Source of the DNA: Nymphaea colorata
Taxonomy: Eukaryota; Streptophyta; Magnoliopsida; Nymphaeales; Nymphaeaceae
NCBI RefSeq assembly: GCF_008831285.2
Contig: NC_045151.1
Span: 1,919,544-1,979,543, forward strand
Direction: 5' to 3'
DNA: 60,000 nucleotides
Positions within the stretch are counted from its first letter, which is position 1. Each line of letters begins with the position of its first letter. The position numbers were made by a program, and so were the translations under genes. Shown piece by piece: positions 1-11,800 of the stretch. The notes under the pieces were generated by a model. The model was not told where the DNA came from, did no database searches, and saw only the letters and a list, made by a program, of their open reading frames with translations.

Positions 1-641
1 AGAGGGACCCTACTGCTACAGCGGCGATCTGGGATATCTCATGAGGCTTCACTGCAGGTTACCCTCGATCTGTTGGATCGCCTGGTGAAGATATGTTTTG
101 TACTGCCCGTGAGTTGTGCCCACGGGGATTTCTGTTGTTGCACGGCACCATGACCATACCCATTGTAATGATAGACCACGGTTGGAAGTCTACAAAAATT
201 TTGGAGGTTTTGTACACCTCGTCTTTTTATAAATTGATGTAACTATAATATGTGTTAAGATTTGGAGCCCTATGGTTGTGGTTCATGAGGCCCTTATATG
301 AATTTGTTTTATAAAATCAAATATTGTTTTGTTGGGTCATATTTCATTCATGGCTGGATTTTTCCATACTCAGAGGAATTCTGACCCTTCTTTCTATCTC
401 TATAAATAGTTGTTGATAGATTATGGCTTATGGTGTGACGACCTCAGTCTTGTGATGGACTGGCATTGGCAGCCTGGACACTGCGTCGGTTTTGGGTTTG
501 GTGTTTATTTTAGTTGTTTGGGTCTAAGTATTTTACTTTTAATACAGTGTATTTGATTTGGCTTTGGTCATGAGTAAATGTTACTTCTGCTATTATTTAT
601 ACAAAAAAAAAAATTGGTGTCAAAAAAATTGGGTCGTGACA
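1..641 (+). mobile_element. Probable 3' end of an LTR retrotransposon (truncated by window edge)
   Basis: No reading frame is recognisable. The segment ends in GGGTCGTGACA at 631-641, the kind of TG...CA LTR terminus common in plant gypsy elements. A TATAAATAG-like site lies near 402. From about 642 onward the sequence instead aligns with the interior of the 50.7-53.3 kb LTR, so a junction lies near 641. The other end is outside the window, so neither a target-site duplication nor the family can be established. Confidence 0.4.
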
Positions 642-1560
642 CAAGATAAAACAAAACTTCATTTTTCTTTCTAGTCTAGGAATATGTTTCTTACTTCTCT
701 TTGCTCATTGAATGCGTGTATTGTTTATGTTTGAGATAATGTAGTTGATTGATTTTTCAATTAATATGTGAATGAATGGTAAGAAAGATTGCTTGGGTTA
801 AGTTGTCTTTGTTATCATTTTAATTTTTGAGGTTAAGATTTGCTCAACCTGAAAAAACCCTTATGAATATGTACATATTAATATACATCTTCATGTCATT
901 CTTACGTTTAGTGATGACTATTTCTCTTAATCACTCGATTAGGGGTCCCAATGAGAGCTCTTATATGTTGTTAACTTTCAATTTAATGTATAGTTGATAT
1001 CTTCATGACATTCTTACCTTAGTGTTGTCTATTTGTCTTAATCATTCTTAGGGATCTTAATGAGAGTTTTCTTACGTCATTAACTTTTCTTTTCATGTAT
1101 ACTTGTCTTTCTCTCATACCCATTGGTGAAAGTAAGTTTCCTTGTAATAGATGGAATAAATATTATTTTACATGCTTATATAAAATATTTTGAATCTTGT
1201 TTTCTAAATAATTAAAAAAATAAAAACTCAATTCATTGAGGCCTTGGAGACTTGGTTTAGGCTCTTGCATGAACCCCAGTCTCTCTCCGACCAAGATAAA
1301 AAAATCGAAGTCGTAAATGCTCCAAGTTATCTCTTGATTTTAAATGTTTATATATATATATATCTTTTTTTCCATCTCTTTCTCTCTTTGATTTAGCATC
1401 TTCTTTTATAGATAGAATGTGTGTGTATATATATAGACACACACACACATTCGACTCTCTCTCTAGAATCTTCTTCTCTTTGTCTCCCTCTTTGATTTAA
1501 AATTTTCTTTTACAAATTTTCATATGCGTACATATACATGTTTCTCTTTCTTTCTCTCTT

Positions 1561-1601
<41 letters not shown>

Positions 1602-2719
1602 AAAATTGATAAAAAGAATATCTAAAATCAAAGAGAGAAAGATAATATATATATATATATATATATATTATCTTTCTCTCTTTGATTTTAGATATTCTTT
1701 TTATAAATTTTCACATATATATATATATATATATATATAATGTTTTTCTCTCTCTTTTTTTGATTTAAAGTTTTTTCTTATAAATTTTCACACACACGTA
1801 CACACATATATCTATCTCTTTCTCTTTAAAACCTTTCTCTCTTTCCAAAATTTCTTTGTCTTTCTCTCTCTCTCTTTTTTTGTTTAAAAAATCATCTTTT
1901 ATGAATGATAAATGTAAGTGCATATATATACATATACATATATTATTCTCTCTAAAATCGTTTCCTCTTTTTCTTTCTTTTATTCATTGAAATAACTATT
2001 TTCTAAAACCTAAAATTTTCATTTTCATTTATCGACTTCATTAAGACAAAAACTAAGTAGTAATCCAATGTTGGAATCACACTCGGTGGTCTACAACCTC
2101 ACTCCATTTTCAAAATCTTTTCTTTTTTCACAATAATATTTACGGCAAAATGATAGAAAATATACAAATAAATATAAGAAATTTGTATGTATGTGATGGT
2201 AGAAATGATTTTAGATGAATATTATAGTATGATTAAACAATTTACTTTCAATCGTATAGAATTAAAACATGCATGCATTCACAATCACTTGTGGAATTCA
2301 CGAATGATCACAATCACTTTTATAAAAGAACTTAAATAAGATGAGATTAAGTTTTAGCTAGATAATAACTTAATTATAGCAAAATATTAAATCTACTTGA
2401 GACCAACATTGGCTACCAAATATTTCTAAACAATATTTATTGATTCAAGTCTCACAAATCAAAATGGTTTATTTTTTAAAATGATACTTAAAAATTTTCT
2501 CATCCAAAAGTCTTTGAGATATCAATCCTCAACATTATTTCCATGAAAAAGATATTTAAGGAAAATGAAATACATCAACAATAAACATAGCCCTTTGATT
2601 ATTTGCCCCCAGTAAAGGTGTTGGAAATAGCCAATCATGAGTTCTTTTTCCACCATTTTTCAAAATAAACTTTTTTTTTAAGCACTCCAAAAACCAAAAT
2701 AAATTTTAAGATGTAAATG
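642..2719 (+). mobile_element. Old, diverged LTR fragment of the same family as the solo LTR at 50.7-53.3 kb
   Basis: Blocks align collinearly with about 51.34-53.28 kb. Shared landmarks include a 'tttttgaggttaagatttg' block, a run of CT/TA microsatellites, a block ending 'cataaacatagccctttga', and the end ATTTTAAGATGTAAATG against ATTTTGGGATGCAAACA. The 5' part of the LTR is missing. Divergence is much higher than between the two copies of the 44-58 kb duplication, so this copy is older. No coding capacity is seen. Confidence 0.6.
1563..1739. repeat. Large AT-rich inverted repeat (hairpin) with TA microsatellite arms
   Basis: The left arm (about 1599-1645) and right arm (about 1668-1714) are reverse complements, for example GTGAAAATT...AAAGATAAT against ATTATCTTT...AATTTTCAC. 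TA runs at the centre and at both outer ends extend the self-complementarity to about 175 bp. It lies inside the old LTR fragment, where the homologous LTR at 52.2 kb has only a long TA run. Confidence 0.75.
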
Positions 2720-3201
2720 GCTTTTCATATTTAAACTTTTAATATATTTATAAAGTTCATGGTGGATGGCCTTTTTCTCATGTCAAAGTTTGATGCATTT
2801 TGTGGTGGCTGATTAGGTTTTGGAGGCTTGAATGTCTTACCAATTGAGGTTTTTCATGCAATGGCTAGCAATGGGGCCTTTCTCACTTGGACTATCCAAA
2901 AAGGAATTGATAAACAAGGAAAATGAAATGTTCATAATAGTAGAATGTTGTGATAAAACAAGTAAAATGCTTCAAGCAATTGGCTATAAAGTTTAAGGGG
3001 CTGTTTTTCAACTCCTCCTCTCTAGCTAAAATAGAAAGAGCAAGAGAGAGAGAGACAGATTAGTAGCCCCTTTAACCAGCCAAAACACACACAGAGACTT
3101 GTCGATGACTCAAGCGACAAGGAAATCAGGCAGCTATGAAGAAACTCTGAGGCACGGCAAGCAAGAAGAAAACCCTAGGGGTGACAATCATTTGTAAAAA
3201 C
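2720..3201. other. Intergenic, nothing recognised
   Basis: AT-rich sequence between the LTR fragment and the first MITE. A short GA-rich run lies near 3042-3056. No reading frame, RNA gene or clear repeat is visible. Confidence 0.5.
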
Positions 3202-3463
3202 TAGGCCTGGGCATGAAGCCGGCCCACAGCCCGAAACCTGAGCGCAGGCCCGCCCAGTCCTGCCTGGTTAAAATAATTTTTTAAATATAAAATATATTTT
3301 TAATAATAAAATATATATCATTATTAAACTAATAATAATATTAAAAACATATCGGGCAGAATTTGGCCCCATCGGGCCAACCCGGGTCAGCCCGATACGT
3401 TATCGGGTCGGCCAGCCCAGGCCATTTTTTTCGGGCTGGAACCCGATTCGATGCCCTGCCTCA
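3202..3463. mobile_element. hAT-type MITE, GGCCCG family, copy 1
   Basis: A 262-bp element with GC-rich ends and an AT-rich core. The left end is TAGGCCTGGGCATGAAGCC; the right end reads TGAGGCAGGGCATCG on the complement. Subterminal GGCCCG/CGGGCC motifs occur on both sides. The flanks GTAAAAAC and ATAAAACC match at 6 of 8 bases, compatible with an aged 8-bp target duplication. The same architecture recurs at 4066, 6412, 44630 and 59589. Confidence 0.7.
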
Positions 3464-4065
3464 ATAAAACCCTCTCCCCCCTCTCATGCAATTTTTTTTT
3501 CTTACCATGTGGTTCCTTATGGATTTGATATCTGCATAGTGAAATCCGACCCCCGCTACCCTAATTTAATAAAAAAAAACTCATGGATTTTGGATGGGGT
3601 CAGACTACAATCAATATTTTAAAACTGTAGAAATTGTTAGCATTGTGGATCTTACTCAAAATTGAACCCTGGATTTACCATTGAACACCGTTTTAAATTA
3701 AATGTAGATTGAATATGCCAATCTAGCAAAATCTGAATTTGATTTTAGGCATAGCAAACAATCTGTAATTATAAAAGTTATACTTTTTTTTTTTGGCAGA
3801 TGTAATATATTGCTCTTTTTTGCGGACGCAATATATTGTATGATCATTGCCATCAAACAATATCCTCTCATTCATTCACACTCACAAGGTGAAAAATGTG
3901 TATAATAAGATACACTTTGAACGTGTTAACAATTCTTTTCTCTTCATGTGGGAGTGAGTGAATGTTGGATTTTTTATGTGGATCTGCTCACAATGGAAAA
4001 ACATCCTGGTTAATTAAATTTCAAAGCCAAACGAACACTCTCACCTTTTCCAGGGTGGTTATAGG

Positions 4066-4407
4066 TAAGTATGGGCATCAGATCGACCCGACACCCGAAA
4101 CCCAGGCCCGGACCTGGCCCGACCATTGAGACCCGAGCACAAGCCCAACCTAATTAAATTTAAAAATATATTTTTAATATAAAATAATACATAAATATAA
4201 TTAATATTAATAAAATATTATATATATATATATATAAATTAATAAAATAAATATTAAAAAAATATCAGGGCCACCCAGGCTTATCGGGCCCAATCAGGCC
4301 GGCCCGATAAATTATTGGGCAGGTTTGGTGCGCTTTTTTCTAAGCCAAGGCCCAACTCGGACCGGGAACTAGGTACCGTCAGCTGCCCAGCCCGGTGCCC
4401 TACCTTA
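4066..4407. mobile_element. hAT-type MITE, GGCCCG family, copy 2, with perfect 8-bp TSD
   Basis: A 342-bp element flanked by exact GTTATAGG direct repeats at 4058-4065 and 4408-4415. The termini are TAAGTATGGGCATC and, on the complement of the right end, TAAGGTAGGGCACC. GC-rich subterminal GGCCCG repeats flank an AT-rich core. Eight-base target duplications are a hallmark of the hAT superfamily. It encodes nothing. Confidence 0.85.
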
Positions 4408-4757
4408 GTTATAGGAAGTAACCAACTACTCTGCCCAATGAGAGGAGTTGAGGTTTTTTTTTTTTTTTTTTTGCAAAGTGGAAGAGGGTGGTACAACTCC
4501 TTTGTAAAATATAGAAAAAGTGCAAGAAACATATATGAGTAAAAAAAAGGCAAAGAAAAATGAAGCAATCTCAATTTCACTTTGAGTAAGTGCATGCTTT
4601 TGTTTCTAATGGCAAATTGGAATGAAAAAATTGCTTCTCTATCTTGTGAGAATTATATCCAATGAGACAGCCTTTGCACGACGATATTTAGGAAATTTTT
4701 CAAGGAAAGGTTCTTTTGGGTTTGCAATTTACATATATTATTCTAGTAGATAAAACT

Positions 4758-4985
4758 AGAGAAGATAGCACAGTTGGTAAGGACCTAGACTGATAGGTAG
4801 CTAGTCATCGGTTCAAACATCATTGTCGCGTTTTGTGGGATTAAATCATGCCATGCTTTCTTGAATGAGAGTTCATGCAGCTCAAAAGACCATCATTTCG
4901 AAGTTTCAAATTGTTGGAGAAATGTCGTTGAATAGAACAATCAAAGCGATTAGGTCACTTGCCCTAATAGTGTCTTATCTGACAT
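4758..4985 (+). mobile_element. Putative tRNA-derived SINE
   Basis: An A-box-like TAGCACAGTTGG (4766-4777) is followed by a B-box-like GGTTCAAACAT (4810-4820), spaced as in a tRNA-type RNA polymerase III promoter. The surrounding sequence does not fold into a normal tRNA body, and unrelated sequence follows, as in plant SINEs. The 3' boundary is a guess; no clean tail or target duplication was found. Confidence 0.5.
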
Positions 4986-5139
4986 TTAAAACGGAATGTT
5001 CACAGGCAGTTGTTAACCAAGATAAATGATGTTCTCTATTGGTAGAAAACACTTCATTAACTATCGTTAACATTGGCACATATCGGGTTGGTGTGCCATT
5101 GCATTGGCAGGCACTGAGGCTGATATGAGTTCTTCTTAA

Positions 5140-5310
5140 TAAGTCTGGGCATCGGGCCGGGTACCCGGTATTCAGCCCAACTCGGGCCTGGGACTGAAAA
5201 TTGAGTGTCCGGTTGGTCCGAATGGGCTTTTCGGAACTAAGCCCGTTAATTTAGATTTAATAAATTTTTTATTTTCATATATAATTGTATAAATTTTATT
5301 ATGAGACCCA
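5140..5310. mobile_element. hAT-type MITE, GGCCCG family, left part only
   Basis: The sequence starts TAAGTCTGGGCATCGGGCC, matching the family terminus, followed by GGGTACCCGG and further GGCCCG-like motifs and an AT-rich core. I could not find the right terminus, so this is a truncated or rearranged copy. Confidence 0.55.
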
Positions 5311-5456
5311 CAAAGTAAACAAACACTAGATTTCATATCTATAAAAAAAAATGTGAAATATTTGGGATCCTAATTAGTAATATGTAGTCAAAAACCTCAT
5401 TTCAAAGTCCATGGAGGTAAGTCTGACCTCAAATTCTCTGATATGAAATCTTTAAG

Positions 5457-5776
5457 CGGCGTTTGGTTGTTCTTAATCTGAAGTCCTCATGATTTAATAA
5501 CTATATATTTAAACTTGAACTCTCCTTCCTTAGGTTTTAAATCTGACCTTTCTTCAATGCAAAAAGTTAAAATAAAGATTTAAAGTGTGGATTTTAGTTC
5601 TAACTTAAAATAGTGGGTTTCATGAACTATGGATTATTTTACCATGGATCTTCTGTCACATCACCAAAAACATGTCATAATTAATCTTCATAAGATCTAT
5701 GGATTTTTAAATCTAACATAATCAAACACCCCTTATCTCATATCACTTCAAATCTCCAACAATCAAACACCCCCTG
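5457..5776. mobile_element. MITE-like element with GGCGTTTGGTTG ends
   Basis: The left end GGCGTTTGGTTG is complementary to the right end CAATCAAACACCCC. A further internal AATCAAACACCCC lies near 5719-5731. About 320 bp long, AT-rich and non-coding. Ends of this kind occur in several plant MITE groups. The target duplication is not clear, so the superfamily is not assigned. Confidence 0.5.
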
Positions 5777-6411
5777 CATATGATGCCGAATTGGCCAATG
5801 TCAATGTCACTTGTCAGGCCATAAAGTTAATTTTTTAAAGCCGACAAAAGCTGTTCGTATTGTTCCATGCTTTCCTATACATGACAAAAACTGAGAATGG
5901 CAGGGGAAAGTCTGAACCAAGCATTAAATCCAGGACAATGGACAAGTGATTAGTGGTGTTTGATTCGCTTGGAATCAATTGCATTCCAAATCATTATCTT
6001 CATTATTTAAAAATGTGAATTACAATATCAAACAAGCAATTATAATTGTAGAATTATAGGTTCATTCTAAAATCAAAATTAAAAAAAATGAAATTCTTAT
6101 TATGCATCAAAATTATTAAACTAAAAAAAGGTTTTTTTTTTTTTGGGTTTTTAGTCACAGACGAGACACGATCTAAAAAAAGAAGGGTAAATTTGTATGA
6201 GTTGACTCACCCATTTTTTTAGGTAATTTTCCGTACAAAAGCATTAAAAAGAAAAGGCTCTTTGGAAAGCGTTCTGATTGTAATAATAACACCAACAGTG
6301 GGCCCCTACAAAAAAAAAATGGTACCCCGTTTAAGTCTTACCCCCTCACTCTTTTGGAAAAAAATATTCTTGTTCAAGGAATATGCTTCACTCTTCCATT
6401 CTAAATAACGG
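5777..6411. other. Intergenic, nothing recognised
   Basis: AT-rich intergenic DNA between two MITEs. Short A and T runs are visible, for example near 6131-6144. No reading frame or RNA gene is seen. Confidence 0.5.
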
Positions 6412-6653
6412 TGAGGGGTTGAGCATTGGGCCCGAAGGTATCCCGTATTACTTTAAATTATGTGTAAAAATTTTATTTTTAATATAATTATATATTTACT
6501 AATAATTTTATATAATTAATTAATTAATTATATATATATATTAACAATATAGCTTTTATTTTAATTAGGCTGTATTTGCAATCAGTTCGAGTCCATGCAG
6601 TGGGTTGACTCGAACTTGACTTTTCATTAGGTCTGGTCTGATGCCTAAACCTA
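6412..6653. mobile_element. hAT-type MITE, GGCCCG family, degraded copy
   Basis: The right end on the complement reads TAGGTTTAGGCATCAGACC, close to the family terminus. The left end AGGGGTTGAGCATTGGGCCC aligns with it base for base with several substitutions. The core is AT-rich, with a TA tract near 6514-6540. No target duplication remains recognisable. Confidence 0.5.
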
Positions 6654-8382
6654 CTTATAAATGATCTCTAATCAATAGTCATCTAACATGATTTTGAAAA
6701 AGATAATTTTGACATTTTTACAATATAACAATATATATAAACTGATACCAAAAAATAAAAAAAAAGATAACTGTAACAATATTATCTCTGAAATTTACCA
6801 ACAAGCTAAACACAAGCAGTGGAGTGGTGGAGTAGAAATTTTTTGTTAAGAGATACTCTATGTTTAATGTTAAACTTTAATGGACATTTACGTATAAAAA
6901 AACTAAAAAATAGTGAAATTTACATATGTAAATAATGTAAATTTAGTGGGTGCCATTTTATCTTTTCCTTTTTATTACCACTTTTCTCATATTTTAGATT
7001 GATCTTATTAACTATATCAACCATACGATTGAGACGCTCTGGCATTTAAGTGTCTGTTGATGCTCATTTTTTACTTTTTCTCCAAAATATAAGTTTTTTT
7101 TTTTGTTCCACTCTTGAAATAATGGCAGAGACACATCATAAATAAGGCATCTTAAATAGCCCAAACATTAAAACAGCACCGGTACATTAAATAAGTGACA
7201 AACTTTTGAAAGGCATTAAAGACGCCTTACTCTTTCCATTCAATTCACGAGCAAAGAAAAATATTACAATAACTAAGTTACAAATTTACCCATTTCAGAT
7301 TAAAATTATATGTTTAGAAAACAAAAATAGAAAAGCCACCTTCCCTTTGATTTATATTTATTTATTTTTACTTTTCTAAAGCTATCTTTGGATGGAAGGA
7401 AAAAGAGAGAAATAAATGGATGGTTGAAAAAAAAAAAGAAAAAAATGGAAAGGAAAAAAAAAAAGGAACGGCCATTTTTTCCCCTTCCAATATCTTTAAA
7501 TGGATTAGATTTACATTAAAAATTTATTTCCTTTTTCTTCTTTCCCTTTTCTTTCATTTGCATCCAAACACAGTTATTAGCTTTATTTGACTTTTTTTTT
7601 CATATTAATTAGTCATCCAAAAACAAGAAAAACCTTTATTTCCATTATTTTCTCTCCCTATTCTTCCATCCAAACATGCTATAAAAGATAATTTAAATGT
7701 AGTGAGACATGTTTGTAACTTAGTGGTTTCAATATTTTTCTTTGGAGAGCAACTGTTTGCAAATTTTTCTGAAAAGTCTAGTACCCTTAGTTGACATATA
7801 TGAAAAGTTAACCGCTCATTTATTATTAAACCAAAGTTAAAAATTGTGCCCAAGCCAAATGGTAGATTAACAGTGTGATTATTATTTTTATAATTAAAGC
7901 TTATAGCTTATTTTAACTAGATCAAATCAAACAAGTGGCCTTTAACCAACCACCGCCCACAGAAATGCAACCATAATATTTTTAGAAAGGAAGAGGTCAA
8001 CAATTTAGAAGATGCAAGTGCATTTTTTTTTCAAAAGTTTTTCCAAGCAACCTAAAATAAAGGAAAAACTGAGATATATTTTTTTAAACTCTTTTCAAAT
8101 AAGAAAGTGCAATTAAGTTGTGTGCTTTTTTCTAGATAAGTAGTTTTTCGTAAATAAATAAATTTTTTCCTCCAATTCCTTTGTTTATAAAGTTCTGAAC
8201 TATATGGATGTGATTACATGAGAATCGGATTAGAAACTTTTTTCACATAACTTCAAACTTGGTGTCGTGAGTTTCTTAAAAAGAAAAAAAAATGCAAAAA
8301 AAAGAAAAAATCGAGAAAGTGAAAGAGAGGAGAGCAGGTTTCTTAAAAATTACCCAGGCGGCGGCCACCTGGCAACAGCTCG
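6654..8382. other. Intergenic, mostly unrecognised
   Basis: AT-rich DNA with purine runs near 7428-7466. The segment about 7380-7590 has facing 'tttggatgg' and 'catccaaacac' motifs and may be another small MITE, but I could not define its ends. No coding or RNA gene signal is seen. Confidence 0.45.
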
Positions 8383-8393
8383 TGCCACGTGTC
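8383..8393 (+). promoter_or_regulatory. G-box / ABRE-like motif upstream of the MBD gene
   Basis: GCCACGTGTCC contains CACGTG (8386-8391), about 500 bp upstream of the MBD start codon, where the sequence turns GC-rich. This is the core bound by bZIP and bHLH factors in plants. It is a motif match only; no TATA box is evident nearby. Confidence 0.3.
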
Positions 8394-8893
8394 CCAATGG
8401 CAAGAGGGCGCGTTGGAAGGAAGAGAGGCAAGAGGTGTTCCGGCCTTCCTTCTTCCTACAAGTATCCTCACTCCCCGTTTTTAAAAAACTCTTTGTTTTT
8501 CGTTTTTAACGTTATTTTCAAAATTTAAAGGTAGGTATGGAAATGGACCGTACCGCTTTCACCGAGACGGTCAGATCTGATAAAAAAATGGATGAATGAA
8601 TGCTGCTGCGTCATCTTCCTGCGATGATGACGACGAGACGGGTGCGGTAGGGATTTTCAAACTGTAGAAAGAGGAGGAAGGCGCAGAAGGTAAAGGACGA
8701 AACCTAGATTAGATTTTCAGAGGGGCCTTTTGGGGAGGACGGAAGATTTTTCCTTGGTTTTCTTTTCAATTATTTTAGGTGGGGGAAAACCCAAAATAAA
8801 TCCGTCCGAGGGCGGAGCGGGAAGCATTTCGTACCCTCTTTGTCTCCCTATCTGAGTCTGAGCGCGTGCGGGTCGTTCGGGAGAATTCGGCAA

Positions 8894-11800
8894 ATGGCGG
8901 AGAACCAGGAGGAGCTGGTGAACGCTGGAGAAGGTGGAGGAGGAGCGGCGGACGTGGCTGGGAAGCAGGAGCAGGAGGTCGTCTCCGTGGACCTACCTGC
9001 CCCTTCCGGCTGGAAGAAGAAGGTGACGAGCGAAAACCTCTTTCCCTTCTTTCACTTTGTCGTCCCACCCTTCCTCTTTCTCTATCTCCCTGCGTGTGTT
9101 GTGTTCTTTGACTGCACTTTCTTCCCTTTTGAAAATGGACGATTTTTGCTCTTTCTTGCTTGCTTTTGCGGAATTCGTATGGGCGGTGCTATTTCTTACC
9201 TCATGGTTAGGTTTCTCTACGCGACGTCGTCCTCTTCTTCCCTTTCTTGCTACCAATTGCTGATTCTGGTGTACGAATAGTTCGTGCGTTTGGTTTTTAC
9301 CTAACTTAAAGTTCAGCATCAGCCCCCACTTTCTTGTCCATTTGTGCCTCTGAAGCTGGCGAATTTCTAGTTGGCCTCGTTTTCTTCGGCCGTGGGGCAC
9401 AGTTCAAAATTCGGGTTGACCTCGATTTTCCCCTCCTGGAACAATTTAAATTCTAGTTGGTTTCGATTTCTTCCTCCGCGGGAACTGTGTTTCTTCCCCG
9501 TCCTGTTCGGTGCTCTAGCATCCCATGGATATCAGTTGGAGAGGCGGTGCTCTTAAATGTTTTCCTTGTGTTCGATGAGCTTGTACGAAGTGCCCGATTT
9601 TGTTGACCGGCTCTTGTGGAACAGCAAGTGACGTTCGCTGGCATCTGGAGATGTCTGTAGCGGCGTTTCTTTTGTTCCTTGTCACCTAGAGTCTCTTAGA
9701 GATCGAATAGAAACGCTGCTTGTGTGGGAACTACAATAGGTACATTTTATTTGCTCGAAACCTTGCTGTAAACAACTTAAGTTACTACTCACTTGAACGT
9801 ATTTACGAATTAATGTGCTGAATTTTTGCATTTAAGTGGGTGTCGATTTTTCTCTTTGTGCCTCCAGGTTTAGTGACTAAGTTAATGTGCTCTTGATGCA
9901 TTCATTGGCCGACTTTGAATATCTTGTGCCTTGCTGGTAAGAATTATATCTTTTATGCTGGTAAGAAGAAGTATTTGACCATTAGTATGCGTTGGGTAAC
10001 CACAACAAGTAAAAAATGCATGAACTAGGAATCTGCCACCTGGTGGAAAACCTTAGTTGAAGATCTAGGGAAGTTACACGTATAGAGGGAAGTTTTTGAT
10101 TCAATTTCGGCACCCAATATATAGTACATTTTATTTCCAAAAGTCTCTAAATGGTAATTTCAGGTAAATACCGCAACAATTTCAAAACATCACAAGAAAT
10201 TTGCAACATTATTGCAATAATATCATAACCAGTTTTTCCTAAACCTTTCTTAGTGTATTTTAACTTTTAACTGTACACTTTCTAATTTTTGTTTCTTTTA
10301 CTATTAATTTTTATGAATATTTTTCAATATGTTTGTGAGAAAATTAGTGAAAAAGTGAATAACTTCATAAAATTTCTGTTATCCAGACATTTTTCATTTT
10401 TTTTTTTGCTTCAAAAGAAGACCTAAAGATATTTCTTGGGTAAATTGCCAAGAATGATTTGTGGACCTTCTGCAGTGAACCTGAAATAAGTGCTGTCAAT
10501 AGAAGAAGAAAGTTAGAAGCAAAGAAATGGGATCCCCTTGTCTGAGGTGAGGGAGAAACTCCTGATTACTTGGGGTTTTAAGAGTGATTAATAACAGAGA
10601 AAAGACATAAATTCCCTACCAGGGTCCCCTATATATGATGGATCAAGGGAGACCGAGATTTTGAGTAACCCTACCTGCAACATTAATCAAACTCAATGGT
10701 AACATGAAACTTCTAAAAGGATAAATTAAAAAATGTGAAACATGCATATCTATCAACATATGGTGATCATAATGTGAAGATCGTTAATAATATGTAAAAA
10801 GTTTTTTTTAATACTTTGTAAAATATAAATTATTGTTGCTATATACATGTGTGTAACGAGGCTTTCTTCATAGGATTCTATGTCTGAGTAACTCTACCTG
10901 CAATGCGCTAATCAAACTCAATGACAGCAGAAACTAGAAATATTTAAGATATGGATATCTATCAACATTGTCACAAAAAACCTGTCTTTTTAAGAAAAAA
11001 AACCCATTTTATGCGTTAAAAAGAGATAAAAAAACCTGTCTTTTTTGCAAAAATCCAAAATGAAAAAACATGACACTAAACATGAAAACAATACGTTTTT
11101 CATGTTTCCTTGGTATTTTTTTGCATTTTTTTGTTTCTAAATTTTATTTTCTTAGTTTTTCATTTTATTTTTAGGATTTCTTTTTTATTTTTTTTTAAGT
11201 TGCTGAGATTTTCTATTTTGCAAGATTATACTTGAGAAAAGTCTTGTCGTTTAAAGCCCGTAACAATATTTGTAGCAATGTTATCAACATCTTGGGACCA
11301 GAAATTTAAGATCATTTATAATATAACATATGAAACAAGATTTTTTAACTTTATAAATTATAATATATATATTGACTGTTGTTATGTGCACATGTGGTTG
11401 CTTATTTGAATGAGTGTGACTTGTATGCAGCTGTGTGTGTATTCCAGGTGTTGATAGTTGCAGTTTGGTGTTGTTAATGAGGGCTTAGGATTGAATGTGG
11501 CTGTGCACTTATCTCTTGAATGGACATCCTTTTGACATTGTAAGCAAGGGTTGGTTAGAAGGATTTTGGTCCTTCTTTATCTATGTGGATAGATAATGAA
11601 AGTGAAACCTTACAACTGTCCGAATTATGCAGGGTACTACATAATGCAGGAATAGGTTTATATGTGTCTGAATGTCACCAAATCAATCACAGTATCTATG
11701 CGGGTTTCTGTTGTATTTTTCTCCACATGGACTAGTGTGGGCAACATTGGTTAATGTGCTGGACATAAGCTAAGTGGACATATAGAAGGTGACTTCTTGG

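Noticed and set aside
4758-4833. A genuine tRNA gene
   Set aside because: A- and B-box motifs are present but acceptor and anticodon stems do not pair, so a SINE is more likely.
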